A DNA stretch of 64,000 nt from Porphyromonas gingivicanis JCM 15907 (lineage in GTDB: Bacteria; Bacteroidota; Bacteroidia; Bacteroidales; Porphyromonadaceae): contig NZ_BAKX01000001.1 in assembly GCF_000614585.1 (NCBI RefSeq), positions 248,001 through 312,000 of the forward strand, written 5' to 3'. Both the position numbers and the translations under genes were made by a program. Numbering within the stretch: the stretch's first letter is position 1; the number at the start of each line of letters is the position of its first letter. This document shows, in pieces, positions 32,401 to 42,228 of the stretch. The notes below the pieces were generated by a model. That model did no database searches, was not told the DNA's origin, and saw nothing but the letters and a program-made list of their open reading frames with translations.

Positions 32401-35400
32401 GTTTTGGTTAATGGATCCGTTCGTCTATAATAAGACGACTTCTGTAGGGGGTGATTTTTACATTAATCTTGGTGAAATTAACGAAGAGGTCTTGAGGGAC
32501 GAGAAAAAGTTTTTTGAAAATGGAATGCCCCTCAATAACGATCCACAGGCTACGGTAGAAACTGTTTGGGGGAAAGTTCCTATCCGCCAAGGTACAGGAT
32601 ATGCCTTTGATAACTCGCCTGGGGCGAGAGCTAAGCAAGATGTCGGATTTAATGGGCTTACTGACCAAGAGGAACAAGTCTGGGCTTCGTATGTAAGTTA
32701 TTTGAACGAAGTCAAAAACAAGGTTACTCCCGAAGTTCTTCAACGCTGGGCTTCCGATGCGGTAAGTCCTCTGAATGACCCCGCTGGAGATAACTTTCTG
32801 CACTATAGAAATGCTCGTTTTGACGAAATACAAGCTCCTATCTTAGACCGCTACAAATACTACAATGGGGTGCAGGGCAATAGTGCCGAGGCTACTGATA
32901 ATAACGATATATATAGTATTGCCAGTCGTATAGTACCCGATGTAGAAGACATCAATCAAGATAATACCCTTAATGAGAATGAAAAATACTTCCAGTACAA
33001 GATAGCCTTGCGTCCTGATCAGATGGTAGTGGGTAAAAACTATATTGTCGATGTACGTCCTGCTGCAGTTACACTGCCCAATGGGAAACAAGAGACAGTA
33101 AGTTGGTATCAATTTAAGGTACCCGTTCGAGACTTTAGCCAAAAGGTGGGGGGCATAGCAGATTTCAAGAGTATACGTTTCATTCGTCTCTTCCTTACGG
33201 ATTTTAAAGAGGAACTCTTCTTGCGCTTCGGTACATTCAAATTAGTACGAGGCGATTGGAGACAGTATGAAAGAGAACTACACGACCCCTCTTTACAGCC
33301 TATTTCTAAGGCAACTTTGGAGGTTAGTGCCGTCAATATAGAGGAGAACGGCGACCGTCAGCCTATCAACTATGTATTGCCTCCTGGTGTATTGCGAAGC
33401 TTAGACCCCTCTGCCTCTCAAACTACACAGCAGAACGAGCAATCTTTGAGTCTTAAAATCTCCAAGTTGGCCCCTGGAGATGCTCGTGCAGTTTATCGTA
33501 ATACAGGCTTAGACCTCCGTCGTTATAAGCGTTTAGAGCTGTTTACTCATGCTGAACGTTTAGTGAGCGATGAGACCAATACTTCCAATGGCGATTTATC
33601 TGTTTTCATTCGTTTGGGTAGTGACTATCGAAATAACTACTACGAATACTCTGTACCGTTAAACATGACACCTTTTGGAGTGTATAGTACCGATATTGCC
33701 CAAGATCGCCGTACGGTTTGGCCAGAGGAGAATAAGTTAGATATTATGCTTGCAGCCCTTACAGAACTCAAAAGAGAACGTAATAGAGCTAAGAGCGAGG
33801 GTAGAGAAGAGGCTGATTTCTTCAAGCGTTATACCAAAGCAGACCCTAGTAATCCGAGGAATACAATATCGGTTATGGGTAACCCTTCGTTGTCTAATGT
33901 TAAGACTATAATGATAGGGGTACGCAATAATGCTCATGATGTAAAGAGTGCAGAGATCTGGGTCAATGAGATGCGATTGAGCGACTACTTGGAGCAAGGT
34001 GGCTGGGCTGCCAATGCCGATATGCAACTCAAAGTCAGTGATTGGGGAACTTTGGCTGTACGTGGTCAGATGCAGACAGCTGGTTTTGGTGCTCTGGACC
34101 AAACACTCTCACAACGTAGGCTTGAGGACTTGAGGCAAGTTAACCTTTCTGCAAACTTTGAAATGGGACGCTTCTTTCCTGAAAAAGCGAAGGTTACTAT
34201 TCCTCTTTATTACACATTTACAGATGAACTTATTACACCACGTTATAATCCGTTAGACCAAGATGTACTTCTCTCGGATGCCATTAAATCTGTCGTAACT
34301 AAAGAGGAGCGAGACTCTATTGTCAGCCATGCAGTTACTCAGACACGTTCGCACGCTTTCTCTTTGAGCAATATGAGAGTTGGTATAAAGAGTAAAACCC
34401 CAATGCCGTATGACCCGATTAACTTCTCGGCTACTTACTCATATAGCCAAACAGATCATAATACGCCAGACTATGTATATGATCGCAAGAGAGATTGGCA
34501 AGCTGGATTAACTTATGACTACTCTCCCGTACTACCTCCGCTCAAACCTTTTTCTCGTATTAAGAGTAAGAATGCTGCCGTGCAAGTGCTGAAGTCTTAC
34601 CAAATAAATTATTTGCCCTCTAAAGTAAGTTTCTCTACCTCTATGCTCCGTAACTATTCAGAGCAACAGGTACGCAACTTTATCCCTGGGGTGGGCGATG
34701 CTGCTCCCCTTCCCGCTACTTTCTTGCAAAACTTCCTTTGGGATAGAGCTGTGGCCCTTAATTGGAGCTTGACAACCAATTTGCAGTTTTCTTTCAAGTC
34801 GGGTACTAATGCACGTATCGAGGAGCCTTATGTTCAGGTAAATAGACAGTTAGAACCCGACAAATATAAGATTTGGAGAGACTCTGTTAATCGAAGTATT
34901 GCCGAGTTGGGTACTCCTATGAAGTATGATCAAACAGCCAATTTGACTTGGAAGTTACCCTTCTCTATAATCCCCTATATGAATTGGATTAACGGCTCTG
35001 TTACCTATACGGGAACTTATAATTGGGATTTAGGAGCACGTATGCCTAATGGCGATTTTATAGGTAACATAATCCGTAATGAGAGACGCATAGAGGGGGC
35101 TTTCTCGATGAATTTTACTCAACTTTATAAGCTCATCCCTTTCTTTGCCAGTATAGAAAAGTCGATCGGAAAGAGCTCTTTCGACACCCCCTCTCGGCAA
35201 CGAATGTCCGAGAGACGAACAGAGAAGAAGCCCCTCCAACCCAAGAAATATACGCAAGATATAAAGCTACGAACCGATAGTACCACTATTATAAAACATA
35301 ATTTAGGTTCTAAAAAATTAGATCTCAAAGCCACAACGAAAGAGGGGAGAAGCTATAAATTAAAAACCCGTATTGTTGATGCTAATTCGATAGAGATACG

Positions 35401-36933
35401 TAACCAAGATACCCTTTCGCTTAAAATTACGATAGCCGCTAAGGAGGAACGTTTTTTGGGCGATGATAGAGAGAGGACATCTTTTGTCAATCACATGCTC
35501 TACTCGCTCATGATGCTTAAGGATATTAATATAACATACAACCGCACCAATAACCTCAACTTGCCTGGGTTTATGCCTACTATACAGGCGGCAGGGGGGC
35601 AAAGTCGTACTCCTGTAGGATTGGCCCCGGGATTAGATTTTGCTTTTGGTTTTACAGACAATAGTTATGTAGAGAAAGCTGCAAACTATGGCTGGCTGAC
35701 CCACGCTCAGGAAAATGTGAATCCTTCTGCTTACTCTCAAACAGATAATTTAGCAATACGTGTAACCTTGGAACCTATTAAGGACTTCCGCATCACGCTT
35801 ACAGCCAATAGAGTTAATACAAAGAGAGAGGAAACTCAGTTCGTTTTTGCAGAGATGCCTCGAACTTATGGAGGTAACTTTACGATGACTACGATAGGTT
35901 TAAAGGGCTTTTTCTTTACTCCAATGGGGCAGATGGCTACTCATCTCCAGCTTTTAGTGACTTCTTAGCAGCTCGTTCCATCATTGCAGGTCGCTTTAGG
36001 GAGTTGTATGGAGCCTATTCTTCTTCGCAAAATGTCGTAGTTCGAGAAAATAGTACCGATGTGCTTATCCCTGCTTTTGTGGCAGCTTATAGCCAGAGAG
36101 ATGCCCGCTCGGTCGATTTGAATCCTTTCCCTGCTCCAATGGCTCTTTTGCCTAACTGGAACATTACTTACACAGGGCTTTCCAAACTTCCGCTTTTTAA
36201 GAATTTATTCCGTAATATCGCACTTTCTCATGGCTATACTTCTACCTATTCGGTAGGGGCATATCAATCTTTATTGGGATGGAAACAGCTCTCTAATGAT
36301 CCTTCTCTTCCTCTTGGATTTTTGAGAAATGCGCCTGCCAGTAATTTGTCTTCTCCTACAGGAGTGGTAGAGTCTTCGGGACAACAAATAGCATCACTAC
36401 CTTTCAATATACCGTCGGTTACTTTGCAGGAAGGATTCAATCCCCTTGTCGGATTGGAGATTACTATGAAGAATGGTATGTCTCTCTCTTCTCGATGGAA
36501 CAAACGTCGTACACTAAACTTGAATATTACCGCTTTTCAGTTGGTAGAGGCAGCTTCTGATGAACTTACAGCAGGGATAAGTTATAAAGTAGATAATTTC
36601 TTGACAATGATTGGGCTGAAAAAGAAGAAACGTTCTTCGGCAAAGGCTAAAGATGCTCTATTCTCTTCGGGAGGGGCCATGACACTGCGATTGGATTATT
36701 CGTACAATAGGTCTTCGATGCTTATCCGAAAAATTCAAGAAAACTTTACGCAGGCTACAAATGGTAATATTGCCCACAGCCTTAAATTTAGTGCAGACTA
36801 TGCTTTGAGTAGAATGCTAACGCTTAGAGTCTACTATGATTGGAACATGAATCACCCTCTCGTAAGTACAGCCTCTTTCCCCACTCGTAATAGTAACTTT
36901 GGTGTCAGTTTGCGCATCAATCTAACCCAATAG
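29419..36933 (+). CDS. sprA: Type IX secretion translocon protein SprA/Sov, three frameshifts
   Basis: SprA (Sov in P. gingivalis) is the giant outer-membrane beta-barrel through which T9SS substrates leave the cell. From ATG 29419 (MSYRSHFRFFYSLLFLLVFSM, a signal peptide) the four frame segments join into 2505 residues, close to the 2400-2500 of known homologues. Frames change near 30772, 31380 and 35923; each needs one added base (for example EYT-xNNNLGYISL, ILRGEYKASSSGQ, FFTPNGADGYSS). Recognisable parts are FNPFDFGFELGPAEKIFGPGG near the N-terminus, many alternating aromatic beta-strands, and SNFGVSLRINLTQ as the final strand. Three independent single-base losses in a conserved gene argue for sequence errors. 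A terminator follows at 36966. Confidence 0.93.
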
Positions 36934-36965
36934 TTTCTATACATTTAATTCCTTTCGATTATATA

Positions 36966-36998
36966 CCTCGCAATACTTTTGTTGCGGGGTTTTGTTTT
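36966..36998 (+). terminator. Terminator of sprA
   Basis: CCTCGCAA (36966-36973) pairs with TTGCGGGG (36982-36989; one G-U pair), followed by TTTTGTTTTT. Confidence 0.8.
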
Positions 36999-37036
36999 TG
37001 GTAGTTACTGATTGTATTATGTTATCCTCTTGGGCA

Positions 37037-37124
37037 AAAAGGGTCAATACTTTCTCTCCAAAGGATTAATGCTTCCGTCTAAAAGGGTCGAAGGTTTCGC
37101 TACAAAGGGTTAATGCTTTCATCT
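37037..37124. repeat. 22-bp tandem repeat, four units (site C)
   Basis: Four exact 22-bp units at 37037, 37059, 37081 and 37103. All begin (A/C)AAAGG and units 2 and 4 share AAAGGnTTAATGCTT. The array lies in the 365-bp gap between the sprA terminator and the tetR promoter. Confidence 0.75.
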
Positions 37125-37260
37125 GGAGGAGTCTTTATGCCAACTCTCAAATAGGATGGAAACTTGTTTCTTTTAGGTAGACTTTGCAAGTCGAAGGTCG
37201 AAAAAGAGAAGTTACCTATGCCCAAAAGAAATCCCTTACCCTCTTCTCCTTTTACGAATC

Positions 37261-37297
37261 TTTGCCTTAGATTGCAAAAATGCACTATTTTTGTGCA
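37261..37297 (+). promoter_or_regulatory. tetR promoter with overlapping inverted repeat
   Basis: TTTG (37261-37264) and TATTTTTG (37286-37293) form a Bacteroidetes promoter with a 21-bp spacer. An imperfect inverted repeat, TGCAAAAAT (37273-37281) and ATTTTTGTGCA (37287-37297), covers the -7 box. This is where an autorepressor of the TetR family would be expected to bind. Confidence 0.5.
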
Positions 37298-37298
37298 T

Positions 37299-37925
37299 AT
37301 GGAGGAAATGGAGGTTCAGAAAAGAAAAAGTACAACCACTCGTACTAAAGATTTGCTCATAGAGGTTGCTCGACAGCTCTTTGCTCGCTTTGGAGTCGAA
37401 AAGACTACTATGAACGATATTGCAGAGGCCTCCAAGCGTGGTCGTCGTACAGTGTATATGTACTTTAAGAACAAAATGGATGTGTTTTATGCGGTGGTTA
37501 GTAAGGAACTTGATCTTCTTTATGACCGATTAGAAGCTGTTTCCCTCTCTGATTTACCTCCTCAGGAAAAGCTCTTGAAACTCATCTCCACTCATATGAA
37601 GAGTATTTACCAAGTAGTGATGCGTAATGGCTCACTCAAGGCAGATTTCTTCAACGATATCCGTAGGGTAGAGCGGGTGCGTTATAAGTTCGATACAGAG
37701 GAGCGCAAGATTATAGCTCGTGTTTTACAAGAAGGATGCGATAAGAGATGCTTCTCTATAGAAGATGTTAATTCTATGGCTCTTTTGATACAAGCTTCTA
37801 TTAAAGGTTTAGAAGTACCTTACATCAATCGACAGACGCATCGCATAGAAGAAGAGGAGTTTGAAAAGCTCTACACCGCTATACAACAACTACTCTTTTC
37901 AGGATTGCAGGGGAAAACCTCTTGA
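37299..37925 (+). CDS. TetR/AcrR-family transcriptional regulator
   Basis: A 208-residue regulator. After MEEMEVQKRKS the N-terminal domain shows TKDLLIEVARQLFARFGVEKTTMNDIAEASKRGRRTVYMYFKNK, a clear TetR helix-turn-helix; the C-terminal 140 residues form the ligand-binding part, not recognisably related to a known sensor. I chose ATG 37299 because the promoter box ends at 37293, which rules out the longer frame from 37164; ATG 37308 is the alternative. It sits 46 bp upstream of fabG on the same strand, so a role in fatty-acid gene control is possible but only inferred from position. Confidence 0.88.
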   Translation: MEEMEVQKRKSTTTRTKDLLIEVARQLFARFGVEKTTMNDIAEASKRGRRTVYMYFKNKMDVFYAVVSKELDLLYDRLEAVSLSDLPPQEKLLKLISTHMKSIYQVVMRNGSLKADFFNDIRRVERVRYKFDTEERKIIARVLQEGCDKRCFSIEDVNSMALLIQASIKGLEVPYINRQTHRIEEEEFEKLYTAIQQLLFSGLQGKTS

Positions 37926-37971
37926 CAACAGGAAAGAGAGAATATAGTAGATAAATAAACTGAATAGGATT

Positions 37972-38718
37972 ATGAAATTATTGACAGGAAAAACAGCTCT
38001 AATCACAGGTGCTGGACGTGGTATTGGTCGTGCAATTGCAGAAAAATTTGCCCAAGAGGGGGCTGATGTAGCAATAACCGATATAAAAATAGGGGCTGAT
38101 GTAGAGGCTTTTATTGAAGAACTTACTGCTAAAGGAGTAAGGGCCAAGGCTTATGTCTCTAACGCTGCCGATTTCTCAGATGCCCACAAAGTAGTAGAAG
38201 AGGTAGTTGCCGACTTCGGTTCGATAGATGTATTAGTAAACAATGCAGGTATAACTCGAGATGGATTGCTACTTCGTATGACAGAAGAGCAGTGGGATAT
38301 GGTTATCAATGTCAATTTGAAATCAGCCTTTAACTTGACCCACGCCGTAGCTCCTATTATGATGAAGCAACGTGCAGGAAGTATTATCAATATGGCTTCG
38401 GTAGTAGGAGTGAGTGGCAATGCGGGTCAGGCTAACTACGCTGCCTCTAAAGCGGGTATGATTGGTTTGGCTAAGAGTACTGCCAAGGAGTTAGGCTCCA
38501 GAGGTATTCGTGCCAATGCCATTGCCCCAGGTTTTATCATCACAGATATGACGGGTGCACTCTCCGAAGAGGTTAAGAAGCAGTGGGCGGCACAAATCCC
38601 TCTTCGCCGAGGTGGATTACCCGAAGATGTAGCAGGAGTAGCCGTTTTCTTGGCGAGTGATTTGTCTGCATACGTTTCGGGTCAAGTAATCCACTGTTGC
38701 GGTGGTATGAATTGTTGA
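37972..38718 (+). CDS. fabG: 3-oxoacyl-[acyl-carrier-protein] reductase
   Basis: Reduces 3-oxoacyl-ACP with NADPH in type II fatty-acid synthesis. The 248-residue short-chain dehydrogenase has the nucleotide-binding TGAGRGIGRAIA (about 13-24), the VNNAG motif, catalytic Ser and the Tyr-x-x-x-Lys pair in NYAASKAGMIGLAKS, and ends VSGQVIHCCGGMNC; VSGQVI-V-GG at the end is typical of FabG. Its stop overlaps the ATG of the pseudouridine synthase gene (TGATG). The upstream TetR gene may control it. Confidence 0.94.
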   Translation: MKLLTGKTALITGAGRGIGRAIAEKFAQEGADVAITDIKIGADVEAFIEELTAKGVRAKAYVSNAADFSDAHKVVEEVVADFGSIDVLVNNAGITRDGLLLRMTEEQWDMVINVNLKSAFNLTHAVAPIMMKQRAGSIINMASVVGVSGNAGQANYAASKAGMIGLAKSTAKELGSRGIRANAIAPGFIITDMTGALSEEVKKQWAAQIPLRRGGLPEDVAGVAVFLASDLSAYVSGQVIHCCGGMNC

Positions 38719-39407
38719 TGAAGATTCTTTACGAAGACAATCATCTCATCATTGTAAGTAAGTTGCCGGGCGAAATCGTTCATAGCGATAAGACCGGCGA
38801 CACTTCTTTGGACGAGATGGTAGCTCAATACATAAAGGAAACCTATCAAAAACCAGGCAATGTATTCGTCGGGGTGGTGCATCGTTTAGATCGCCCCGTG
38901 GGTGGTTTGGTGATTTTTGCCAAAACGAGCAAGGCTTTGGCTCGTATGAATAAACTCTTTGCCGAGGGTAAGGTGCACAAAACTTACCGAGCCATCGTGC
39001 CACAGACTGCCTCACAAGAGCAGCAAGGGGAGTGTATAGATTGGCTTTTACGGAATCCCAAACAGAACAAAACCTATCGAGTGACTCCCAACACCCCGGG
39101 GGCAAAACAAGCTCACCTTCGTTGGCGTTTGATAGCTACGGCAGAGCGTTATCAGCTCTTGGAGATAGAGTTACTTACGGGTAGGCATCACCAAATAAGG
39201 GCGCAGCTGTCGGGTATGAATAGACCCATAAAGGGCGATTTGAAGTATGGTGCTCCTCGGAGCAATCCCGATGGTAGTATCTCTTTGCTCAGCTATTCGG
39301 TACGCTTTGAGCATCCCGTGAGTCATCAAGAGATTTATCTCGAAGCTCCTGTGCCGAAAGATAAGCTCTGGCAATTACTTATGGCACGAGCAGAAGAGAA
39401 GAAGTAG
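38718..39407 (+). CDS. RluA-family RNA pseudouridine synthase
   Basis: Converts uridine to pseudouridine in rRNA or tRNA. The 229-residue protein from ATG 38718 (MKILYEDNHLIIVSKLPGEIV) carries the catalytic aspartate in VVHRLDRPVGGLVIFAKT and the LLTGRHHQIRAQL motif of the RluA/RluD branch. It lacks an N-terminal S4 domain, so it may act alone on a small target; the position modified cannot be predicted. Start and fabG stop overlap by one base, implying co-translation. Confidence 0.9.
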   Translation: MKILYEDNHLIIVSKLPGEIVHSDKTGDTSLDEMVAQYIKETYQKPGNVFVGVVHRLDRPVGGLVIFAKTSKALARMNKLFAEGKVHKTYRAIVPQTASQEQQGECIDWLLRNPKQNKTYRVTPNTPGAKQAHLRWRLIATAERYQLLEIELLTGRHHQIRAQLSGMNRPIKGDLKYGAPRSNPDGSISLLSYSVRFEHPVSHQEIYLEAPVPKDKLWQLLMARAEEKK

Positions 39408-39459
39408 CAGGTCCGTTGCTCGCTCTTTCGAAAGAGCCATTGATAACTTCTTTTGATTT

Positions 39460-39855
39460 ATGCAGGAACTATTAGTCACAACCGTAGATATAGCCCGACC
39501 CTATACCATTATAGGGCAAGTTTCTTGTTATGCTACATCTACTCTTTTTTCGCCCTATTCACTCAAGAAACTATTCAAGAAATATAAGAGTGAGTTGCAA
39601 CCCATTTATGAGCAGCAACGGCATCTATTACCCGAGGCGACAGAAGAGGCTCTCTTTGCTGAGCAGATATGTACGCACAAAGGAGAGATGGCAGGTGTAG
39701 CCTATCCGCTCTTGCTTATGGAACTGCGTCAAAAGGCTCGTCGGATGGGTGCAGATGCTGTGGTTGGAGTTCGTTTTTCCCCTCAGCCAGAATCTCTAAG
39801 TTCCTATTCTCACTATTGTATATATGGTACAGCCGTCCTCTTTATAAAGGAATAA
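39460..39855 (+). CDS. YbjQ-like (UPF0145, heavy-metal-binding) protein
   Basis: A 131-residue protein. The second half, LMELRQKARRMGADAVVGVRF followed by IYGTAVLF, matches the YbjQ/UPF0145 family, whose members form pentamers; the label heavy-metal-binding is a database name and the real role is unknown. The first half (TTVDIARPYTIIGQVSCYA) fits the family start, TT-x-x-IEG-x-x-I-x-x-Y-x-GVV, but has a longer insertion with YSLKKLFKKYKSELQPIYEQ. It lies 52 bp after the pseudouridine synthase gene and before a bidirectional terminator. Confidence 0.72.
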   Translation: MQELLVTTVDIARPYTIIGQVSCYATSTLFSPYSLKKLFKKYKSELQPIYEQQRHLLPEATEEALFAEQICTHKGEMAGVAYPLLLMELRQKARRMGADAVVGVRFSPQPESLSSYSHYCIYGTAVLFIKE

Positions 39856-39969
39856 GTCCTACCTCTCTTTGCTTAACGAAATCGTCATAATGAGCGTAGA
39901 AAGCCTTTTTTGAGATATTGCACTCTCTTGCTCGTAAGTAAAAGGGAAGAGTCTGCTTAGGGAATAAAA

Positions 39970-40025
39970 AATCCGATAACCTTTTTATGGAAATAGACTT
40001 CCATAGGGTTATCGGATTATTTTTG
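39970..40025. terminator. Bidirectional terminator between the YbjQ-like gene and sufD
   Basis: AATCCGATAACC (39970-39981) pairs perfectly with GGTTATCGGATT (40007-40018), with an inner ATGGAA/TTCCAT stem. A T tract follows on the plus strand and an AATAAAAA stretch precedes it, which is a T tract for the minus strand; it serves two convergent genes. Confidence 0.85.
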
Positions 40026-40056
40026 TTAAAGTATTTTCCTTATTTGAGTAGCTCCT

Positions 40057-41421
40057 TTAGAAGCATACTTTGCCACACTTGTTGCAGTGCACTGAGTCTT
40101 TTCCGTCAAATCGTGCCGTGATAACATCTACAATAGATGCTCTCAGCGAGGGGAGCTCTACGAGTTGTACCACATCATCCGTAAAGGCTATACTTAGCAT
40201 AGTACGAGCCTCTTTTTCAGAAATACCTCTTTGACGGAGGTAGAAGAGAGCTTCTTCACTAAGCTGTCCTGTAGTCATACCATGGCTACATTTGACATCA
40301 TCGGCATAAATCTCTAATTGAGGTTTTGAGAATACACGCGCTTTGGGTGAGAGCAAAAGGTTGCGATTGCTTTGTTGAGCATCGGTCTTCTGTGCATGAG
40401 CAGCCACATAAATACGCCCTGCGAATGCTCCGACCGCTTCATCGTTCATAATGTATTTGAAGAGCTCTTGACTTTCACATTCTGGACGAAGGTGTCCAAT
40501 GTGTGAGAAGTTATCAACGTGTTGTTGTTCGGTTCCTATTGCCAATCCTCCTAAGGTTAGTTTGGCTTTAGTTCCCAAGAAGCGAGTCCAAAAGTTGTTC
40601 CGTGTAACACCATTGTTGAGGGTTAGAGCATTGATTAGTACATTGCTCTCTTCTTTTTGACGAAGAACAGTGGTAGTCATCGAATAGGTCTTTTTGCTTG
40701 ACTCTTCTAAGTCGTACAGTTTGAGTTCTCCTCTTTCGGCAACATCGATTTCGGTTACTTGGTTGATTAGAAAGCGATGTTTATCTAATGTGTGGTTACA
40801 AATTAAAACTTCCAAAGAGGCTTCTTCTTCTACGACAATCATAATACGTCGGAAGAGTAACATTGGAACATCTGAACGCACTAACTGTATTACTCGTACA
40901 GGGTCGGCTACCTTTACCCCTTTAGGCACATAGAATATAAGAGCTTCTTGCACAAACATTGTATTGAGAGAGACAAGAGCATCTATATCGACTTCGGCGT
41001 ATCGTCCGTAGATTTTAGCAAGTTGTTCTTTCTTATCAGGATATTGCTCCAGAAAAGTACTTAAGTTACCAATAAAAACTTCTTTGGGTAGAAGTTCTAA
41101 TCCTTTTGAAAGAGAGGCCTCGAAGTGTTCGTTGAGTACAGTTATTTGAGTGTGAGGCATATTCTCTAACCCACAGGAAAAACCTTTAGCATCTTTGATG
41201 GGGAAATGCACATTCTGTACGTTAATTCCGTAATCAAAATCAAAAGCTCCTTTTATATCTGTACGTGTGTAGTATTCCGAGGAAGTGGTCGGAAAACCGT
41301 GCTGTACAAACTCTTCACGAGCCAAAGAGCGCATCTCGTTGAGAAGTGCAGGAGAGTTGTTGTCGATAACCTCCTTGTTTGCGTCGTAAAGGTCTAAATA
41401 TATTTTTTCTACAGGCTGCAT
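40057..41421 (-). CDS. sufD: Fe-S cluster assembly protein SufD
   Basis: Forms the SufBC2D scaffold complex on which Fe-S clusters are built. The 454-residue protein has an N-terminal helical region and the conserved SufB/SufD beta-helix core (EEASLEVLICNHTL ... QQHVDNFSHIGHLRPECESQELFKYI ... FAGRIYVAAHAQKTDAQQSNRNLLLSPKARVFSKPQLEIYADDVKCSHG). The histidine in KCSHG is the residue implicated in assembly. An extra C-terminal CNKCGKVCF with three cysteines is notable; I do not know its role. Read after sufC with 6 bp between them. Confidence 0.94.
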   Translation of the reverse strand: MQPVEKIYLDLYDANKEVIDNNSPALLNEMRSLAREEFVQHGFPTTSSEYYTRTDIKGAFDFDYGINVQNVHFPIKDAKGFSCGLENMPHTQITVLNEHFEASLSKGLELLPKEVFIGNLSTFLEQYPDKKEQLAKIYGRYAEVDIDALVSLNTMFVQEALIFYVPKGVKVADPVRVIQLVRSDVPMLLFRRIMIVVEEEASLEVLICNHTLDKHRFLINQVTEIDVAERGELKLYDLEESSKKTYSMTTTVLRQKEESNVLINALTLNNGVTRNNFWTRFLGTKAKLTLGGLAIGTEQQHVDNFSHIGHLRPECESQELFKYIMNDEAVGAFAGRIYVAAHAQKTDAQQSNRNLLLSPKARVFSKPQLEIYADDVKCSHGMTTGQLSEEALFYLRQRGISEKEARTMLSIAFTDDVVQLVELPSLRASIVDVITARFDGKDSVHCNKCGKVCF

Positions 41422-41427
41422 AGTATG

Positions 41428-42189
41428 TTACTTATTGGCTTCTTTAATCCAATCGTATCCACGCTCTTCCAAATCGAGAGCCAATTCGGGACCTCCGCTT
41501 TTCACAATGCGTCCCTGGTAAAGTACGTGGACAAAGTGAGGTTTGATATACTCTAATAGCCTTTGATAGTGGGTAATAACAATAGAACTTGTAGTGGGAG
41601 ATTGTAGCTGATTAACACCTTCGGCAACAATACGTAGAGCATCGATATCCAACCCGCTATCTGTTTCGTCAAGGATAGAGAGACGAGGCTCTAACATAGC
41701 CATCTGGAAGATTTCGTTACGCTTCTTTTCTCCCCCAGAAAAGCCTTCGTTAACGGAGCGACTGGCCAATTTGGAGTCCAATTGTACCACGTTGCGCTTC
41801 TCGGTCATTAGTTTGAGAAATTCCGCTGCGGGCATAGGAGGGAGTCCCTCAAACTTACGTCGCTCGTTGATGGCAGCGCGCATAAAGTTGGCCATACTTA
41901 CCCCGGGTATCTCTACTGGGTATTGGAAACTTAAGAATAACCCTCTGTGAGCACGCTCTTCGGGAGAGAGCTCTAAGATGTTTTCTCCTCTGAAAATAGC
42001 TTCACCTGCTGTTACCTCAAAAGCAGGATGACCCACCAAAACAGAAGATAAGGTACTTTTCCCGCTTCCATTAGGTCCCATTATGGCATGGATTTCCCCT
42101 TCATTTACAGAGAGGTTTATCCCTCTTAAAATCTCTTTCCCATTGATAGAGGCATGGAGATTGTTTATTTCTAAAAGCTTTTTGCTCAT
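41428..42189 (-). CDS. sufC: Fe-S cluster assembly ATPase SufC
   Basis: The ATPase of the SufBCD complex. The 253-residue ABC protein has Walker [21 protein letters not shown], the Q-loop [14 protein letters not shown], signature [12 protein letters not shown] and Walker [17 protein letters not shown], all as in known SufC proteins. It lies between sufB (39 bp upstream) and sufD (6 bp downstream) in the usual sufBCD order. No membrane partner, as expected for SufC. Confidence 0.97.
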   Translation of the reverse strand: MSKKLLEINNLHASINGKEILRGINLSVNEGEIHAIMGPNGSGKSTLSSVLVGHPAFEVTAGEAIFRGENILELSPEERAHRGLFLSFQYPVEIPGVSMANFMRAAINERRKFEGLPPMPAAEFLKLMTEKRNVVQLDSKLASRSVNEGFSGGEKKRNEIFQMAMLEPRLSILDETDSGLDIDALRIVAEGVNQLQSPTTSSIVITHYQRLLEYIKPHFVHVLYQGRIVKSGGPELALDLEERGYDWIKEANK

Positions 42190-42228
42190 ATAATCTTTTG
42201 GGTGTAGTAGTTATATTTATAGTAATTC

